NCBI GenBank assembly: GCA_035304345.1
Contig: DATGQE010000031.1
Coordinates: 1 to 64,000, forward strand
Source: IDS-8 sp035304345
GTDB taxonomy: Bacteria; Pseudomonadota; Gammaproteobacteria; Steroidobacterales; Woeseiaceae
DNA length: 64,000 nt
Reading direction: 5' to 3'
How positions within the stretch are numbered: the stretch's first letter is position 1; each line of letters opens with the position of its first letter. Under the pieces are notes generated by a model. It searched no databases, was not told the origin of the DNA, and saw nothing but the letters and a program-made list of their open reading frames with translations. Both the position numbers and the translations under genes were made by a program. Below, in pieces: positions 35,709 to 44,811 of the stretch.

Positions 35709-36108
35709 CTTGTCGTCCCGTGTTGCGCTGCCCGGGTCGCGCCACGGCAGCAAAGGAAGGAATGCCCGGGTTCATGATAGCGAGGCGCGCCGCCGCTTGT
35801 CAGCGCCGCGTTCCGCACGGATTTGCCCGTCGACGGCCGGTCCCGAACCTGCAATGATCGCGTCCCCGGGGGCAAGCGACCGGCTTGGGACACCGCGCGG
35901 GGGCCTTCTGGGGGAGCCCCGGCATTCATGCTGCAACAGCCAACCAGTTCACGGAATGGGGGGTGAACCCGGCATTACCATATGTCACGTCGGATCGAGA
36001 GCAAGCTCACGTTTTATTTAACATTTTGTTGATATATAGTTAAATCGATCTGCTCAGGTCCGAACAATAATTGGCGCGCAAGTCGCTGACCTACAAGGAT
36101 AAAGCACC
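35709..36108. other. Divergent ponA/pilM intergenic region
   Basis: 400 bp holding the promoters of ponA (minus) and pilM-Q (plus). Positions 36010-36050 are strongly AT-rich and carry an inverted repeat (ATTTAAC at 36016-36022, GTTAAAT at 36039-36045). A TTTAAC-N17-TTAAAT promoter is possible inside it. A near-inverted copy of AATGCCCGGGTTCA also sits at both sides (35761-35774, 35964-35976). Nothing here looks like a gene. Confidence 0.45.
36016..36045. promoter_or_regulatory. Inverted repeat upstream of pilM (candidate operator)
   Basis: Seven-base arms ATTTAAC / GTTAAAT, 16 bp apart, in an AT-rich patch 64 bp before the pilM start. Such a dyad could bind a dimeric regulator of the pilus operon. 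It also coincides with the best -35/-10 candidate, so a repressor is plausible. No known factor is matched. Confidence 0.35.
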
Positions 36109-37170
36109 GTGCTGTTCCGCAAGAAACGCGTTCCGCTCCTGGGCCTGGACATCACGACCTCCTCGGTCAAGCTGATCGAGCTTTCGCAAAGCGGCAAACG
36201 CTACCGGGTGGAAGCGTATGCGGCCGAGCCGACCCCCCCGAGCTCCGTCAACGAGAAGGCGATCGTGGACGCCAAGGCCGTCGGGGAAGCCATCCGCCGC
36301 GCCGTGAAGCGTTCCGGGGCCAAGGCCACGGACGCCGCGGTCGCGATCTCCGGCGACGCCGCGATCACCAAGGTCATCCAGATGCCGGCCAGCCTGTCGG
36401 AGCGCGACCTCGAAGGGCAGGTCGAGATCCAGGCGGACCAGTACATCCCCTTCCCCATGGAAGAGGTGAGCTTCGATTTCGAGGTCATTGGCCCGAACGC
36501 CAACGATCCCGAGATGATGGACGTGCTGCTCGTCGCCACGCGCACCGAGAACGTGGAGCAGCGCCAGGCGGCGGTCGCGGCGGCGGGCCTCAAGACGCAG
36601 ATCGTGGACGTCGAGGCGTTCGCGCTCGAGAACGCCTGCCAGCTCCTGTCGCACCAGATTCCGGACGGCGGCATCGGCCAGTCCGTCGCCATCGTCGACA
36701 TCGGCGCGAGCAGCACGACGTTTTCCGTGCTGCAGGATCTCAAGGTCATCTACACGCGCGACTTTGCCTTCGGCGGGCAGCTCCTCACCGAGGAGATCAT
36801 GCGCACCTACGGCCTCAGCATGGAGGACGCCGGGCGCGCGAAGAAGCAGGGTGGCCTGCCGAGCAACTACCAGCCGGAAGTGCTCGAGCCGTTCGTCGAC
36901 GACATGACGCAGCAGGTCAGCCGCTCGCTGCAGTTCTACCTCGCCTCCGGCGGCGGGCGCGAGCAGCCGGACATGATCCTCGTCTGCGGCGGCTGCGCGA
37001 ACATCCCCGGCATCGCGGACGTGATCTCGAGCCGGGTGGGGATTCCGACGGAGGTGGGTGATCCGCTCGGGCAGATGAAGATCTCGTCTAAGGCGAAGTC
37101 GCAAGGCGTGCACAAGGACGCGACGGCGCTCCTGACCGCGTGCGGGCTCGCGCTCCGCAGCTTCGACTAG
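36109..37170 (+). CDS. pilM: Type IV pilus inner-membrane assembly protein PilM
   Basis: Actin-like cytoplasmic ATP-binding protein that links the pilus motor to the PilNO membrane complex. 353 residues from GTG 36109; AAGGAT lies about 9 nt upstream. Ribonuclease H-like fold motifs: LLGLDITTSSVKLIEL (phosphate loop 1, about 10-25), VAIVDIGASSTTFSV (phosphate 2, about 204) and ILVCGGCANIPGIADVI (adenosine loop, about 285). FAFGGQLLTEEIMR is also typical. First gene of pilMNOPQ. Confidence 0.96.
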   Translation: MLFRKKRVPLLGLDITTSSVKLIELSQSGKRYRVEAYAAEPTPPSSVNEKAIVDAKAVGEAIRRAVKRSGAKATDAAVAISGDAAITKVIQMPASLSERDLEGQVEIQADQYIPFPMEEVSFDFEVIGPNANDPEMMDVLLVATRTENVEQRQAAVAAAGLKTQIVDVEAFALENACQLLSHQIPDGGIGQSVAIVDIGASSTTFSVLQDLKVIYTRDFAFGGQLLTEEIMRTYGLSMEDAGRAKKQGGLPSNYQPEVLEPFVDDMTQQVSRSLQFYLASGGGREQPDMILVCGGCANIPGIADVISSRVGIPTEVGDPLGQMKISSKAKSQGVHKDATALLTACGLALRSFD

Positions 37171-37194
37171 CCACTTTCACGGGGCGGCACAGAC

Positions 37195-37764
37195 ATGCCA
37201 CGCATCAACCTACTTCCCTGGCGCGAGGCGGAGCGCAAGCGGCGCCAGCGCGACTTCCTGATCGCCACGGGCGGAGCGGTCGTCGCCGCGATCGCCGTCG
37301 CAGGGCTGGTCGCGTTCGGGTACTCGCAGATGATCGACCACCAGAACGCGCGCAACGCCAGGCTCAAGGCGGAGATCGCCGAGCTCGACAAGAGCATCAA
37401 GGAGATCGACGGGCTGGAGGCGCAGAAGGCGCGGCTGCTCGCGCGCATGGAGATCATCGAGCAGCTCCAGAAGAGCCGCCCGGAGATCGTGCACCTGTTC
37501 GACGAGATCACCCGCCAGCTTCCCGAGGGCGTTTATCTCACCAGCATGCGGCAGAGCGGGTCGTCGGTGCAGGTCACGGGCGTCGCGCAGTCCAGCACCC
37601 GCGTGTCGGCGCTGATGCGCCGCATCGACGGCTCGGAGTGGCTCGCCGACCCGAACGTGGAGCAGATCCAGACCACCGATCGCGGCCCGGCGCGCCAGAG
37701 CAATTTCACCGTGACGATGAAGCAGGTCAGCAAGAGCGACGACGGGACGGAGGACGCGGGATGA
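37195..37764 (+). CDS. pilN: Type IV pilus assembly protein PilN
   Basis: Bitopic inner-membrane protein that pairs with PilO and binds PilM. 189 residues. The N-terminal PRINLLPWREAERKRRQRDF holds the INLLPWR peptide that docks in PilM, followed by one membrane helix (about 23-43), a coiled coil (about 50-90) and a periplasmic ferredoxin-like domain with LPEGVYLTSMRQSGSSVQVTG. The stop overlaps pilO (ATGA). Confidence 0.96.
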   Translation: MPRINLLPWREAERKRRQRDFLIATGGAVVAAIAVAGLVAFGYSQMIDHQNARNARLKAEIAELDKSIKEIDGLEAQKARLLARMEIIEQLQKSRPEIVHLFDEITRQLPEGVYLTSMRQSGSSVQVTGVAQSSTRVSALMRRIDGSEWLADPNVEQIQTTDRGPARQSNFTVTMKQVSKSDDGTEDAG

Positions 37765-38360
37765 ACCTCATCGAGGAGCTCAAAGCGCTCGACGTCAACG
37801 ACATCGGCCGCTGGCCGCTCGCCTTCCGGCTGGCGGTGATCGCCATCGTCTTCTTCGTCGTGCTCGGCGTCCTGATCTGGTACATGATCGTCAAGGACCG
37901 GGCACCGCAGCTCGAGCGCGCGCGGCAGGAGGAGCAGACGCTCAGGGTCGCGTTCGAGAGCAAGCAGCGCAAGGCGGCGAACTACGACCGCTACAAGGAG
38001 CAGCTCGCCGAGATCGAGCAGTCGTTCGGCACGATGCTCAGGCAGCTTCCGGGCGAGACGGAGATCCCGAGCCTCATCGTCGACATCTCCCAGACCGGGC
38101 TCGCCGCGGGTCTCCAGGAGAAGCTGTTCCAGCCGCAGGCGGAGATCCCGAAGGACTTCTACGCCGAGAAGCCGATCAAGATCGTGCTGTCCGGCGGATA
38201 CCACGAGATTGCGAACTTCGTGAGCGGAGTGGCTTCGCTGCCGCGCATCGTGACGCTGCACGACATCAGCATCACGCCGGAAAACCAGCAACGCTTCGAC
38301 GAGCTGCAGATGGAAGTCACGGCGAAGATCTATCGCTATCTCGAACAGGGAGCGCAATAG
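37761..38360 (+). CDS. pilO: Type IV pilus assembly protein PilO
   Basis: Inner-membrane partner of PilN in the alignment complex. 199 residues: cytoplasmic head, one helix (LAVIAIVFFVVLGVLIWYMIV, about 25-45), coiled coil (about 50-90) and a periplasmic domain with LPGETEIPSLIVDISQTGL and IVLSGGYHEIANFVSGVASLPRIV typical of PilO. Start ATG 37761 is in the ATGA overlap with pilN. pilP follows 2 bp after its stop. Confidence 0.96.
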   Translation: MNLIEELKALDVNDIGRWPLAFRLAVIAIVFFVVLGVLIWYMIVKDRAPQLERARQEEQTLRVAFESKQRKAANYDRYKEQLAEIEQSFGTMLRQLPGETEIPSLIVDISQTGLAAGLQEKLFQPQAEIPKDFYAEKPIKIVLSGGYHEIANFVSGVASLPRIVTLHDISITPENQQRFDELQMEVTAKIYRYLEQGAQ

Positions 38361-38362
38361 CC

Positions 38363-38887
38363 ATGAAGGCCGGATCTCGCATGCTCATGCCGGTGCTCCT
38401 TGCCGCGAGCCTGGGCCTCGTCGGTTGTGCCGGCGACATGGACGACCTCGATCGTTACATCAACGAAGTGAAAGCGCGGCCGGGCGGGCGGATCGAGCCC
38501 CTGCCCGAGATCACGCCGTACGAGAGCTTCGTCTACGTGGCGGACCGCGAGGGCCTGCGCTCGCCATTCGTGCCGGACACGCCGCAGACGGCGGCCGGGC
38601 AGGCCAATACGACCCGCCCCGATCGGGACCGCAGCCGGGAGTTCCTCGAGCAGTTCCCGCTCGACACGCTTTCGATGGTGGGCACCCTCGAGATGGCCAA
38701 CACGAGGTACGGGCTCGTGCAGACGCAGGACGGCCTGATTCACCGGGTGGTGCCGGGCAACTACCTGGGTCAGAACGACGGACGGATCGTTGCGATCACG
38801 GATTCGGAGATCCGGCTCATCGAAATCATATCGGACGGGATAGGCGGATACCTCGAAAGGGAAGCCGCAATCAGTCTCTCGGACTGA
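38363..38887 (+). CDS. pilP: Type IV pilus lipoprotein PilP
   Basis: Inner-membrane lipoprotein linking PilNO to the secretin PilQ. 174 residues with a signal ending in the lipobox LVGC (Cys22), a disordered linker (about 30-85) and a beta domain with LSMVGTLEMANTRYGLVQTQDGLIHRVVPGNYLGQNDGRIVAI, the HR domain that binds PilQ. Two bp after pilO; pilQ begins 25 bp after its stop. Confidence 0.96.
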   Translation: MKAGSRMLMPVLLAASLGLVGCAGDMDDLDRYINEVKARPGGRIEPLPEITPYESFVYVADREGLRSPFVPDTPQTAAGQANTTRPDRDRSREFLEQFPLDTLSMVGTLEMANTRYGLVQTQDGLIHRVVPGNYLGQNDGRIVAITDSEIRLIEIISDGIGGYLEREAAISLSD

Positions 38888-38912
38888 CGCCCGCACAAAG
38901 GGAGAATTGGGA

Positions 38913-41081
38913 ATGACGCTCAAAGTCAAGTCGGCGACCGGCACAGCCGTCCGGCGCAAGGTCGTGTCGCTGGCCATCGTGGCGCAGGCGCTGCTCGCCC
39001 TCGCGGGCCTGGAGGCCCGCGCGCAGGCCACGAACCGCCTCCAGGACATCCAGGTCCAAAGCCTCCCCGGGCAGCGCGTGGAGCTCAAGCTGGTCACCAG
39101 CGGCACCGCTCCCGAACCGCTCTCGTTCACGATCGAGAACCCGGCGCGCATCGCGCTCGACCTGCCGGATACGTCCCTCGGGACGGCCGCGCGCCGCCGC
39201 GACGTGAACCTCGGCCCGCTCGATACCGTGCTCGCGGCAGAGGCCAACGGGCGTACGCGCGTCGTCCTGAACCTCGACAAGATGGTGGCGTACGAGACCC
39301 GGCGCAGCGGCAACACGATCACGGTCACGCTCGGCGCCGAGGGCAGCCTCGCCGAGCAGGCGACCTTCCCCGGCGAGAGCCGCGCCCCGCGCTCCTTTGC
39401 GACCAGCGGCGTCCGGGCGATCGAGAACGTCGATTTCCGCCGCACTCGCGAGGGCGGCGGCCGGGTCGTCGTGACGCTGACCGATCCGTCGACGCCGGTC
39501 GACATCCGCCAGGAGGGCGGCCGGGTGGTGGCCGTGTTCTCGGATACCACGCTGCCGAACGAGCTGATGCGCCGCCTGGACGTCACCGATTTCGCAACGC
39601 CGGTGACGACCGTCGACACGATGCGGGCCAACCGCGACACGCGCCTGGTGATTTCGGCCGCCGGCGAGTACGAGCAGCTCGCCTACCAGTCCGACAACGA
39701 GTTCACGATCGAGGTGACCCCGGTCAGGCGAGAGGAGGTGCGCTCCAGCGTTTTCTCCGAAAGCAAGGAATACACTGGCCAGCGCCTGACGCTGAACTTC
39801 CAGGACATCGAGACCCGCGCGGTCCTGCAGCTCCTCGCCGAAACCTCGGGGCGCAACATCGTGGTGTCCGACACCGTGCAGGGGAACGTGACCCTGCGCC
39901 TGCGCAACGTCCCCTGGGACCAGGCCCTCGACATCGTCATGACGACCAAGGGCCTCGACATGCGGCAGAACGGCAACGTGATCATCGTCGCGCCGGCCGA
40001 GGAGATCGCGGCGCGCGAGACGGCCGACCTCGAGGCACGACAGGCGATCCAGGAGCTCGAGCCGCTGTACTCGGAGTTCATCCAGGTGAACTACGCCAAG
40101 GCCAGCGAGCTCGCGACGCTCATCAGCGGCAGCCAACGCTCGCTGCTCTCCGACCGCGGCACGGTCTCGGTCGACCAGCGCACCAACACGCTCCTGGTAC
40201 AGGACACGGCCGCCCAGCTTCGGGAGATCCGCCGCCTGGTCGAGACGCTGGACGTGCCGATTCGCCAGGTGCTGATCGAGTCGCGCATCGTCATCGTCAA
40301 CGACGACCTGTCGCGTGACCTGGGCGTGCGCCTCGGGCTCACTGCGTTCCGGGAGAACAGCAGCGACGGCGTGACGGTCATCTCGGGCAGCGGCCAGGGC
40401 ACCGACACGATGATCGGCTCCGCGCTCGACAACCTCGCCAACAACGGCACGATCTTTCCGATCCAGCTCCCCACGCTGCAGAACCGGTACAACGTGAACG
40501 TGCCGATCGCGAACCCCGCGGGGCGGTTCTCGCTCGCGGTGCTCGAGACCGATTACCTGGTGGACCTCGAGCTCACCGCGCTGGAGGCCGAGGGCCGGGG
40601 CGAGATCGTCTCCACGCCGCGCGTGATCACGGCGAACCAGAAGGAGGCCCGCATCGAGCAGGGCGTCGAGATCCCGTACCAGGAGGCGGCATCGTCGGGT
40701 GCCACCACCACCCAGTTCAAGAAGGCCGTCTTGAGCCTCACGGTGACCCCGCAGATCACGCCGGACAACAACGTGATCCTGGACCTGCTGGTCAGCAACG
40801 ACACCGTGGGCGACCTGGTCGCGAGCGCGACCGGCGGCTTCGTGCCGAGCATCGACACCCGCGAGGTGGAGACCCAGGTGCTCGTGGGCGACGGCCAGAC
40901 CGTGGTGCTGGGCGGCATCTTCGAGACGGAGCGCCGCGAGACGATCACCAAGGTGCCGCTGCTCGGCGACATCCCGGGCGTCGGCAACCTGTTCAAGTCA
41001 CGGCAGAACGTGGCGAACAAGGCCGAGCTCCTGATCTTCGTGACGCCGAAGATCCTGACGGAAGGCTCCAACATCTACTAG
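38913..41081 (+). CDS. pilQ: Type IV pilus secretin PilQ
   Basis: Outer-membrane channel through which the pilus passes. 722 residues from ATG 38913 (AAGGGAGA 8 nt upstream). Signal peptide ends near ALAGLEARAQA; two AMIN domains follow (about 40-260, LPGQRVELKLVTSGTAPEPLSF and NVDFRRTREGGGRVVVTLTDP), then secretin N0 and N1 domains (LNFQDIETRAVLQLLAE) and the secretin beta-barrel (about 460-722) with VEIPYQEAASSGATTTQFKKAVLSLTVTP split around the gate. The C-terminal VVLGGIFETE...GVGNLFKS is classical. Last pil gene. Confidence 0.96.
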   Translation: MTLKVKSATGTAVRRKVVSLAIVAQALLALAGLEARAQATNRLQDIQVQSLPGQRVELKLVTSGTAPEPLSFTIENPARIALDLPDTSLGTAARRRDVNLGPLDTVLAAEANGRTRVVLNLDKMVAYETRRSGNTITVTLGAEGSLAEQATFPGESRAPRSFATSGVRAIENVDFRRTREGGGRVVVTLTDPSTPVDIRQEGGRVVAVFSDTTLPNELMRRLDVTDFATPVTTVDTMRANRDTRLVISAAGEYEQLAYQSDNEFTIEVTPVRREEVRSSVFSESKEYTGQRLTLNFQDIETRAVLQLLAETSGRNIVVSDTVQGNVTLRLRNVPWDQALDIVMTTKGLDMRQNGNVIIVAPAEEIAARETADLEARQAIQELEPLYSEFIQVNYAKASELATLISGSQRSLLSDRGTVSVDQRTNTLLVQDTAAQLREIRRLVETLDVPIRQVLIESRIVIVNDDLSRDLGVRLGLTAFRENSSDGVTVISGSGQGTDTMIGSALDNLANNGTIFPIQLPTLQNRYNVNVPIANPAGRFSLAVLETDYLVDLELTALEAEGRGEIVSTPRVITANQKEARIEQGVEIPYQEAASSGATTTQFKKAVLSLTVTPQITPDNNVILDLLVSNDTVGDLVASATGGFVPSIDTREVETQVLVGDGQTVVLGGIFETERRETITKVPLLGDIPGVGNLFKSRQNVANKAELLIFVTPKILTEGSNIY

Positions 41082-41095
41082 GCTCGACGCCGGCA

Positions 41096-41129
41096 GTGCG
41101 CTGCCGCCCTGTCCCGGGCGGCAGCGTGC
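41096..41129 (+). terminator. Strong hairpin after pilQ (candidate terminator)
   Basis: GTGCGCTGCCGCCC (41096-41109), loop TGTCCC and GGGCGGCAGCGTGC (41116-41129) form a 14-bp stem with 12 Watson-Crick pairs and two G.U pairs, followed by TTCT. It begins 14 bp after the pilQ stop and separates the pilus operon from aroK. The T-run is short. Confidence 0.55.
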
Positions 41130-41224
41130 TTCTCCCCCGGTCCGGGGCGCCGGCTCCCGCACCTGCCGCCGGCCTCCGCCGACGGCATCCGGAAACGCGG
41201 GTGCAGCAGGACGATCTTGATGCG

Positions 41225-41734
41225 ATGACGCCGCCCAGAAACCTGTTCCTGATAGGGCCGATGGGCGCGGGCAAGTCGGCCGTCGGCCGCCAGCTCGCCA
41301 GGATGCTCGGTCTCGATTTCGTCGACAGCGACGAGGAGGTCGAGCGCCGCACCGGCGTCGACATTCCCTTCATCTTCGAGAAGGAAGGCGAGGCGGGCTT
41401 CCGCCGCCGCGAGGCCGCCGTGATCGACGAGCTGACGCAGCGGCAGGGTATCGTGCTGGCGACCGGCGGCGGCGCCATCCTCGACCCCGACAGCCGCAGC
41501 CGGCTCGGCGCCCGCGGGTTCGTCATCTACCTGCACGCGAGCGTCGAGCAGCAGCTCGAGCGCACCAGCAAGGGACGCGAGCGGCCGTTGCTCGAGAACC
41601 GGCCGCGGGCCAAGGTGCTGGCGGAGCTGATGGAAGTCCGCGAGCCGCTGTACCGCGAGATCGCCGACCTCGTCGTGGAGACCGACGGCCGCCGCGTGCA
41701 GGCCGTGGCGCGCGAGATCGCCGACGCGCTGTAG
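41225..41734 (+). CDS. aroK: Shikimate kinase
   Basis: Phosphorylates shikimate in the chorismate pathway, which feeds the trp operon downstream. 169 residues from ATG 41225. Walker A FLIGPMGAGKSAVGRQLAR (about 7-25), shikimate Asp and Arg in DSDEEVERRTG, GEAGFRRREAAVIDE and ATGGGAI, and lid Arg in TSKGRERPLLE. Placed before aroB, as in most gammaproteobacteria. The frame extends to 41096 but the extra residues do not fit the family. Confidence 0.96.
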   Translation: MTPPRNLFLIGPMGAGKSAVGRQLARMLGLDFVDSDEEVERRTGVDIPFIFEKEGEAGFRRREAAVIDELTQRQGIVLATGGGAILDPDSRSRLGARGFVIYLHASVEQQLERTSKGRERPLLENRPRAKVLAELMEVREPLYREIADLVVETDGRRVQAVAREIADAL

Positions 41735-41773
41735 GCGCGCCGCGCGCGACCCGTCCGGGACGCCGCGACCGTA

Positions 41774-41779
41774 TATCAT
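41774..41779 (+). promoter_or_regulatory. Possible -10 element upstream of aroB
   Basis: TATCAT (5 of 6 to the consensus) lies 34 bp before the aroB TTG, in the only AT-rich patch of the aroK-aroB gap. No matching -35 is visible, so aroB could still be read mainly from aroK. Confidence 0.3.
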
Positions 41780-41813
41780 GTAGCTTGCTTCGAACCCTCG
41801 AACGGAGGCCGCG

Positions 41814-42872
41814 TTGCAGCCGTCCTTCACGATCACGGTCGAGCTCGGCGAGCGCCGTTACCCGATCTTCATCGGCCGCGGCCTCGCCGGCGCCTTCGAC
41901 CTCGCGCCGTACCTCGCCGGAGGTGCCTGCCTCGTCGTGACCGACGAGACCGTGGGCCCGCTGTGGCTCGACCGGGTCCGCGGCAGCCTGCCGGCACACA
42001 CGGAGTCGCTCGCCCTGCCGGCCGGCGAAAGCCACAAGACGGCGGCCACCGCCTGGCGCGTGATCGACGCGCTCGCGGCGATGCGCGCCGGCCGCGATGC
42101 GAGCGTGGTGGCGCTCGGGGGCGGCGTGGTTGGCGACATCGCGGGTTTCGCGGCGGCCTGCTACATGCGCGGCGTCGCCTTCGTGCAGGTTCCGACCACG
42201 CTGCTCGCGCAGGTGGATTCCTCCGTGGGCGGCAAGACCGGCGTCAACCATCCCGCGGGCAAGAATCTCGTGGGTGCCTTTCACCAGCCCCGTGCCGTGC
42301 TCATCGACACGGACGTGCTCGGGACGCTGCCGGATCGCGAGCTCGTGGCGGGACTCGCCGAGGTGATCAAGCACGCCGTGATCGCGGACGCGGAGTTCTT
42401 CGACTGGCTCGAGGCGCACATGGACGAGCTGCTCGCGCGCTCACCGGGGGCGCTCGCGCACGCGATCCGGCGTTCCTGCGAGATCAAGGCCGCCGTCGTG
42501 GCCGCCGACGAGCGCGAGGCAGGAAGCCGGGCGCTGCTCAACTACGGTCACACGTTCGGGCATGCGATCGAGAACGTGCAGGGTTACGGCGAATGGCTGC
42601 ACGGCGAGGCGGTGGCGGCGGGCATGGTCATGGCCGCCGAGCTGAGCGGCGTGGACGAGGCCGAGCTCTCCCGCCTGCGTGCGCTGCTCGAGCGTGCCGG
42701 CCTGCCCACCGCACCGCCGGAGGGCGCACGCGGCAAGCTCGCCGACGCCATGGGCATGGACAAGAAGAACCGCCGCGGGGAGCTGCGCTTCGTGCTGCTC
42801 GAGCGCCTCGGACGGGCGGTGGTCGGCCGGCCGCATTCGCCGGCGCGCCTCGCCAAGATCCTCGCGCCGTGA
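41814..42872 (+). CDS. aroB: 3-dehydroquinate synthase
   Basis: NAD- and metal-dependent enzyme that makes 3-dehydroquinate from DAHP, second step to chorismate. 352 residues from a TTG at 41814, supported by GGAGG 5 nt before. NAD loop ALGGGVVGDIAGFAAACYMRG (about 100-120), VPTTLLAQVDSSVGGKTGVNH, metal ligands in LAEVIKHAVI (Glu), NYGHTFGHAIE (His) and GEAVAAGM (His region). Overlaps dgt by 4 bp. Confidence 0.96.
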   Translation: MQPSFTITVELGERRYPIFIGRGLAGAFDLAPYLAGGACLVVTDETVGPLWLDRVRGSLPAHTESLALPAGESHKTAATAWRVIDALAAMRAGRDASVVALGGGVVGDIAGFAAACYMRGVAFVQVPTTLLAQVDSSVGGKTGVNHPAGKNLVGAFHQPRAVLIDTDVLGTLPDRELVAGLAEVIKHAVIADAEFFDWLEAHMDELLARSPGALAHAIRRSCEIKAAVVAADEREAGSRALLNYGHTFGHAIENVQGYGEWLHGEAVAAGMVMAAELSGVDEAELSRLRALLERAGLPTAPPEGARGKLADAMGMDKKNRRGELRFVLLERLGRAVVGRPHSPARLAKILAP

Positions 42873-44023
42873 GCGGCGTCCGGTCCGCGGGACCCGGCGG
42901 GCTCGCGCCCTATGCCGCCTGCGAGTCGAAGAGCCGCGGCCGGCGCTTCCCGGAGCCGGCCCCCGCCTGGCGCGGCGAATACCAGCGGGACCGTGACCGA
43001 GTCGTGCATTCGACGGCGTTCCGGCGGCTCGTCTACAAGACCCAGGTGTTCGTCAATCACGAGGGCGACCTGTACCGCACCCGGCTCACGCATTCGCTCG
43101 AGGTCGCGCAGATCGGGCGCACGGTGGCGCGCGCGCTCGGCCTGAACGAATCGCTGACCGAGGCGATCTGCCTCGCCCACGACCTCGGGCACACGCCGTT
43201 CGGCCACGCCGGGCAGGACATGCTGAACGCGTGCATGCGGGATTACGGCGGCTTCGAGCACAACCTGCAGTCGCTGCGGCTCGTCGACGAGCTCGAGCAT
43301 CGCTACGCCGAGTTCCGCGGGCTGAACCTCATGTTCGAGACGCGCGAGGGGATCCTCAAGCATTGCTCGGTGCGCAACGCACGCGCGCTCGGCGACGTCG
43401 GCCGCCGCTTCCTCGAGCGCCGGCAGCCGAGCCTCGAAGCGCAGCTCGCGAACATCGCCGATGCCATCGCCTACAACAACCACGACGTCGACGACGGCTG
43501 CCGCGCCGGCCTGCTCTCGATCGAGCAGCTCCGCGCGGAGCCGCTCTTCGGCGACCAGTTCGACGAGGTGCGCCGGCGCTGGCCGCGACTCGACGACAAG
43601 CGCCTGCTGCACGAGATCATCCGGCGCATGATCAATCGCCTGGTCGGCGACCTCATCGAGACCACCCGGCGCGAGCTGGAGCAGGTGCAGCCCGCCTCCA
43701 TCGAGGACGTGCGCAACGCGGGCAGGCCGCTGGTCCGCTTCAGCGACGAGGTTCACGAGCAGCACGTGCGCCTCAAGCGATTCCTGAACGACAACCTCTA
43801 CAAGCACCCGAAGGTGCGGGTCATGACGGAGCGCGCGCAGGAACAGGTGCGCGACCTCTTCGAGCGCTACTTCGCGGAGCCCGGGGAAATGGCGCCGGAC
43901 TTCAGCGGCCCGGCGACGGCCCCCGGCATCGACGACGCGCGCCGCGCGCGCATCGTGGCGGACTACATCGCCGGCATGACCGACCGCTTCGCGATCAAGG
44001 AGCACGAGCGCCTGTTCCCGTGA
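42869..44023 (+). CDS. dgt: Deoxyguanosinetriphosphate triphosphohydrolase-like protein
   Basis: HD-domain dNTPase that cleaves dNTPs to nucleosides and triphosphate. 384 residues from a GTG at 42869 in a GTGA overlap with aroB. N-terminal YQRDRDRVVHSTAFRRLVYKTQVF, metal-binding His and HD in RLTHSLEVAQIGR and CLAHDLGHTPFGHAG (about 95-115), and second Asp in IADAIAYNNHDVDDG. Its position behind aroB is widespread in gammaproteobacteria. Substrate range is not shown by sequence. Confidence 0.93.
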   Translation: MSGVRSAGPGGLAPYAACESKSRGRRFPEPAPAWRGEYQRDRDRVVHSTAFRRLVYKTQVFVNHEGDLYRTRLTHSLEVAQIGRTVARALGLNESLTEAICLAHDLGHTPFGHAGQDMLNACMRDYGGFEHNLQSLRLVDELEHRYAEFRGLNLMFETREGILKHCSVRNARALGDVGRRFLERRQPSLEAQLANIADAIAYNNHDVDDGCRAGLLSIEQLRAEPLFGDQFDEVRRRWPRLDDKRLLHEIIRRMINRLVGDLIETTRRELEQVQPASIEDVRNAGRPLVRFSDEVHEQHVRLKRFLNDNLYKHPKVRVMTERAQEQVRDLFERYFAEPGEMAPDFSGPATAPGIDDARRARIVADYIAGMTDRFAIKEHERLFP

Positions 44024-44064
44024 GCGCCACGGAGCGGCAGCCGGCGGTCGCGGCCGGAGGCTGC

Positions 44065-44070
44065 TAGAAT
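44065..44070 (+). promoter_or_regulatory. Extended -10 promoter of pyrF-hemE
   Basis: TGCTAGAAT at 44062-44070: an extended -10 (TGn) followed by TAGAAT, 5 of 6 to consensus. Transcription would begin near 44077, 27 nt before the pyrF ATG; an AGAGGAGG ribosome-binding site lies at 44086-44093. A -35 is not required for the extended type. Confidence 0.5.
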
Positions 44071-44103
44071 GCGCGGTCCCGTCGCAGAGGAGGCTCGAAC
44101 GAC

Positions 44104-44811
44104 ATGACCGCCATCCCGGCCAGGGACCGCCTCATCTTCGCCATGGACGTCCCGGACGTCGCGCGGGCCCGCGCGCTCGCCGAAGAGCTGGGCGACGCCG
44201 TCACTTTCTACAAGCTCGGCCTCGAGCTGCTCATGAGCGGCGGCTACTTCGAGCTGCTCGAATGGCTGCTGGCGCGCGATAAGCAGGTATTCGCGGACCT
44301 GAAGCTGTTCGACATCCCGGCGACCGTCGCCGCCGCCGTGCGCGGCCTGCGGGACCGGGGCGCCACGTTCGTGACGGTGCACGGCAACCAGTCGATCATG
44401 GAAGCGGCCGCGGCGAACAAGGGCGACCGGCTGAAGGTGCTGGCGGTGACCGTGCTCACGAGCCTCGACCGCGGCGACCTCGATGATCTCGGCTTCGAAT
44501 GCGACGTCGAGGCGCTGGTGCTGTCGCGCGCACGGCGCGCGCTGGAGGCGGGCTGCGACGGCGTGATCTCCTCGGGGCTCGAAGTGGCGAAGCTGCGCGA
44601 GCAGGTCGACCGCCGGCTCATCGTGGTCACGCCGGGCATACGCCCCGTGGACAACGTCGAGACCTCGGACCAGAAGCGCGTGATGTCGGTGAGCGACGCG
44701 TTCGCGAACGGTGCCGACTACATCGTGGTCGGCCGGCCGATTCGCGACGCCGCGAGCCCGCGCGCCGCGGCCGAGGCCATCCAGGCGACCATCGCCGGCT
44801 GCTTCCCATGA
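44104..44811 (+). CDS. pyrF: Orotidine 5'-phosphate decarboxylase
   Basis: Last step of UMP synthesis. 235-residue TIM barrel with the catalytic DLKLFDIPATV (Lys and two Asp, near residue 64), FAMDVPD at strand 1, TVHGNQSIMEAA, SLDRGDLDDLG, and the phosphate site TPGIRP and GADYIVVGRPI. AGAGGAGG lies 10 nt before ATG. Stop overlaps hemE in ATGA. Confidence 0.97.
   Translation: MTAIPARDRLIFAMDVPDVARARALAEELGDAVTFYKLGLELLMSGGYFELLEWLLARDKQVFADLKLFDIPATVAAAVRGLRDRGATFVTVHGNQSIMEAAAANKGDRLKVLAVTVLTSLDRGDLDDLGFECDVEALVLSRARRALEAGCDGVISSGLEVAKLREQVDRRLIVVTPGIRPVDNVETSDQKRVMSVSDAFANGADYIVVGRPIRDAASPRAAAEAIQATIAGCFP

Noticed and set aside
41735..41760. A third copy of the GC-rich element after aroK
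   Set aside because: Only a short GCGCGC-type word is shared; the flanks do not align, and such words arise easily at this G+C content.
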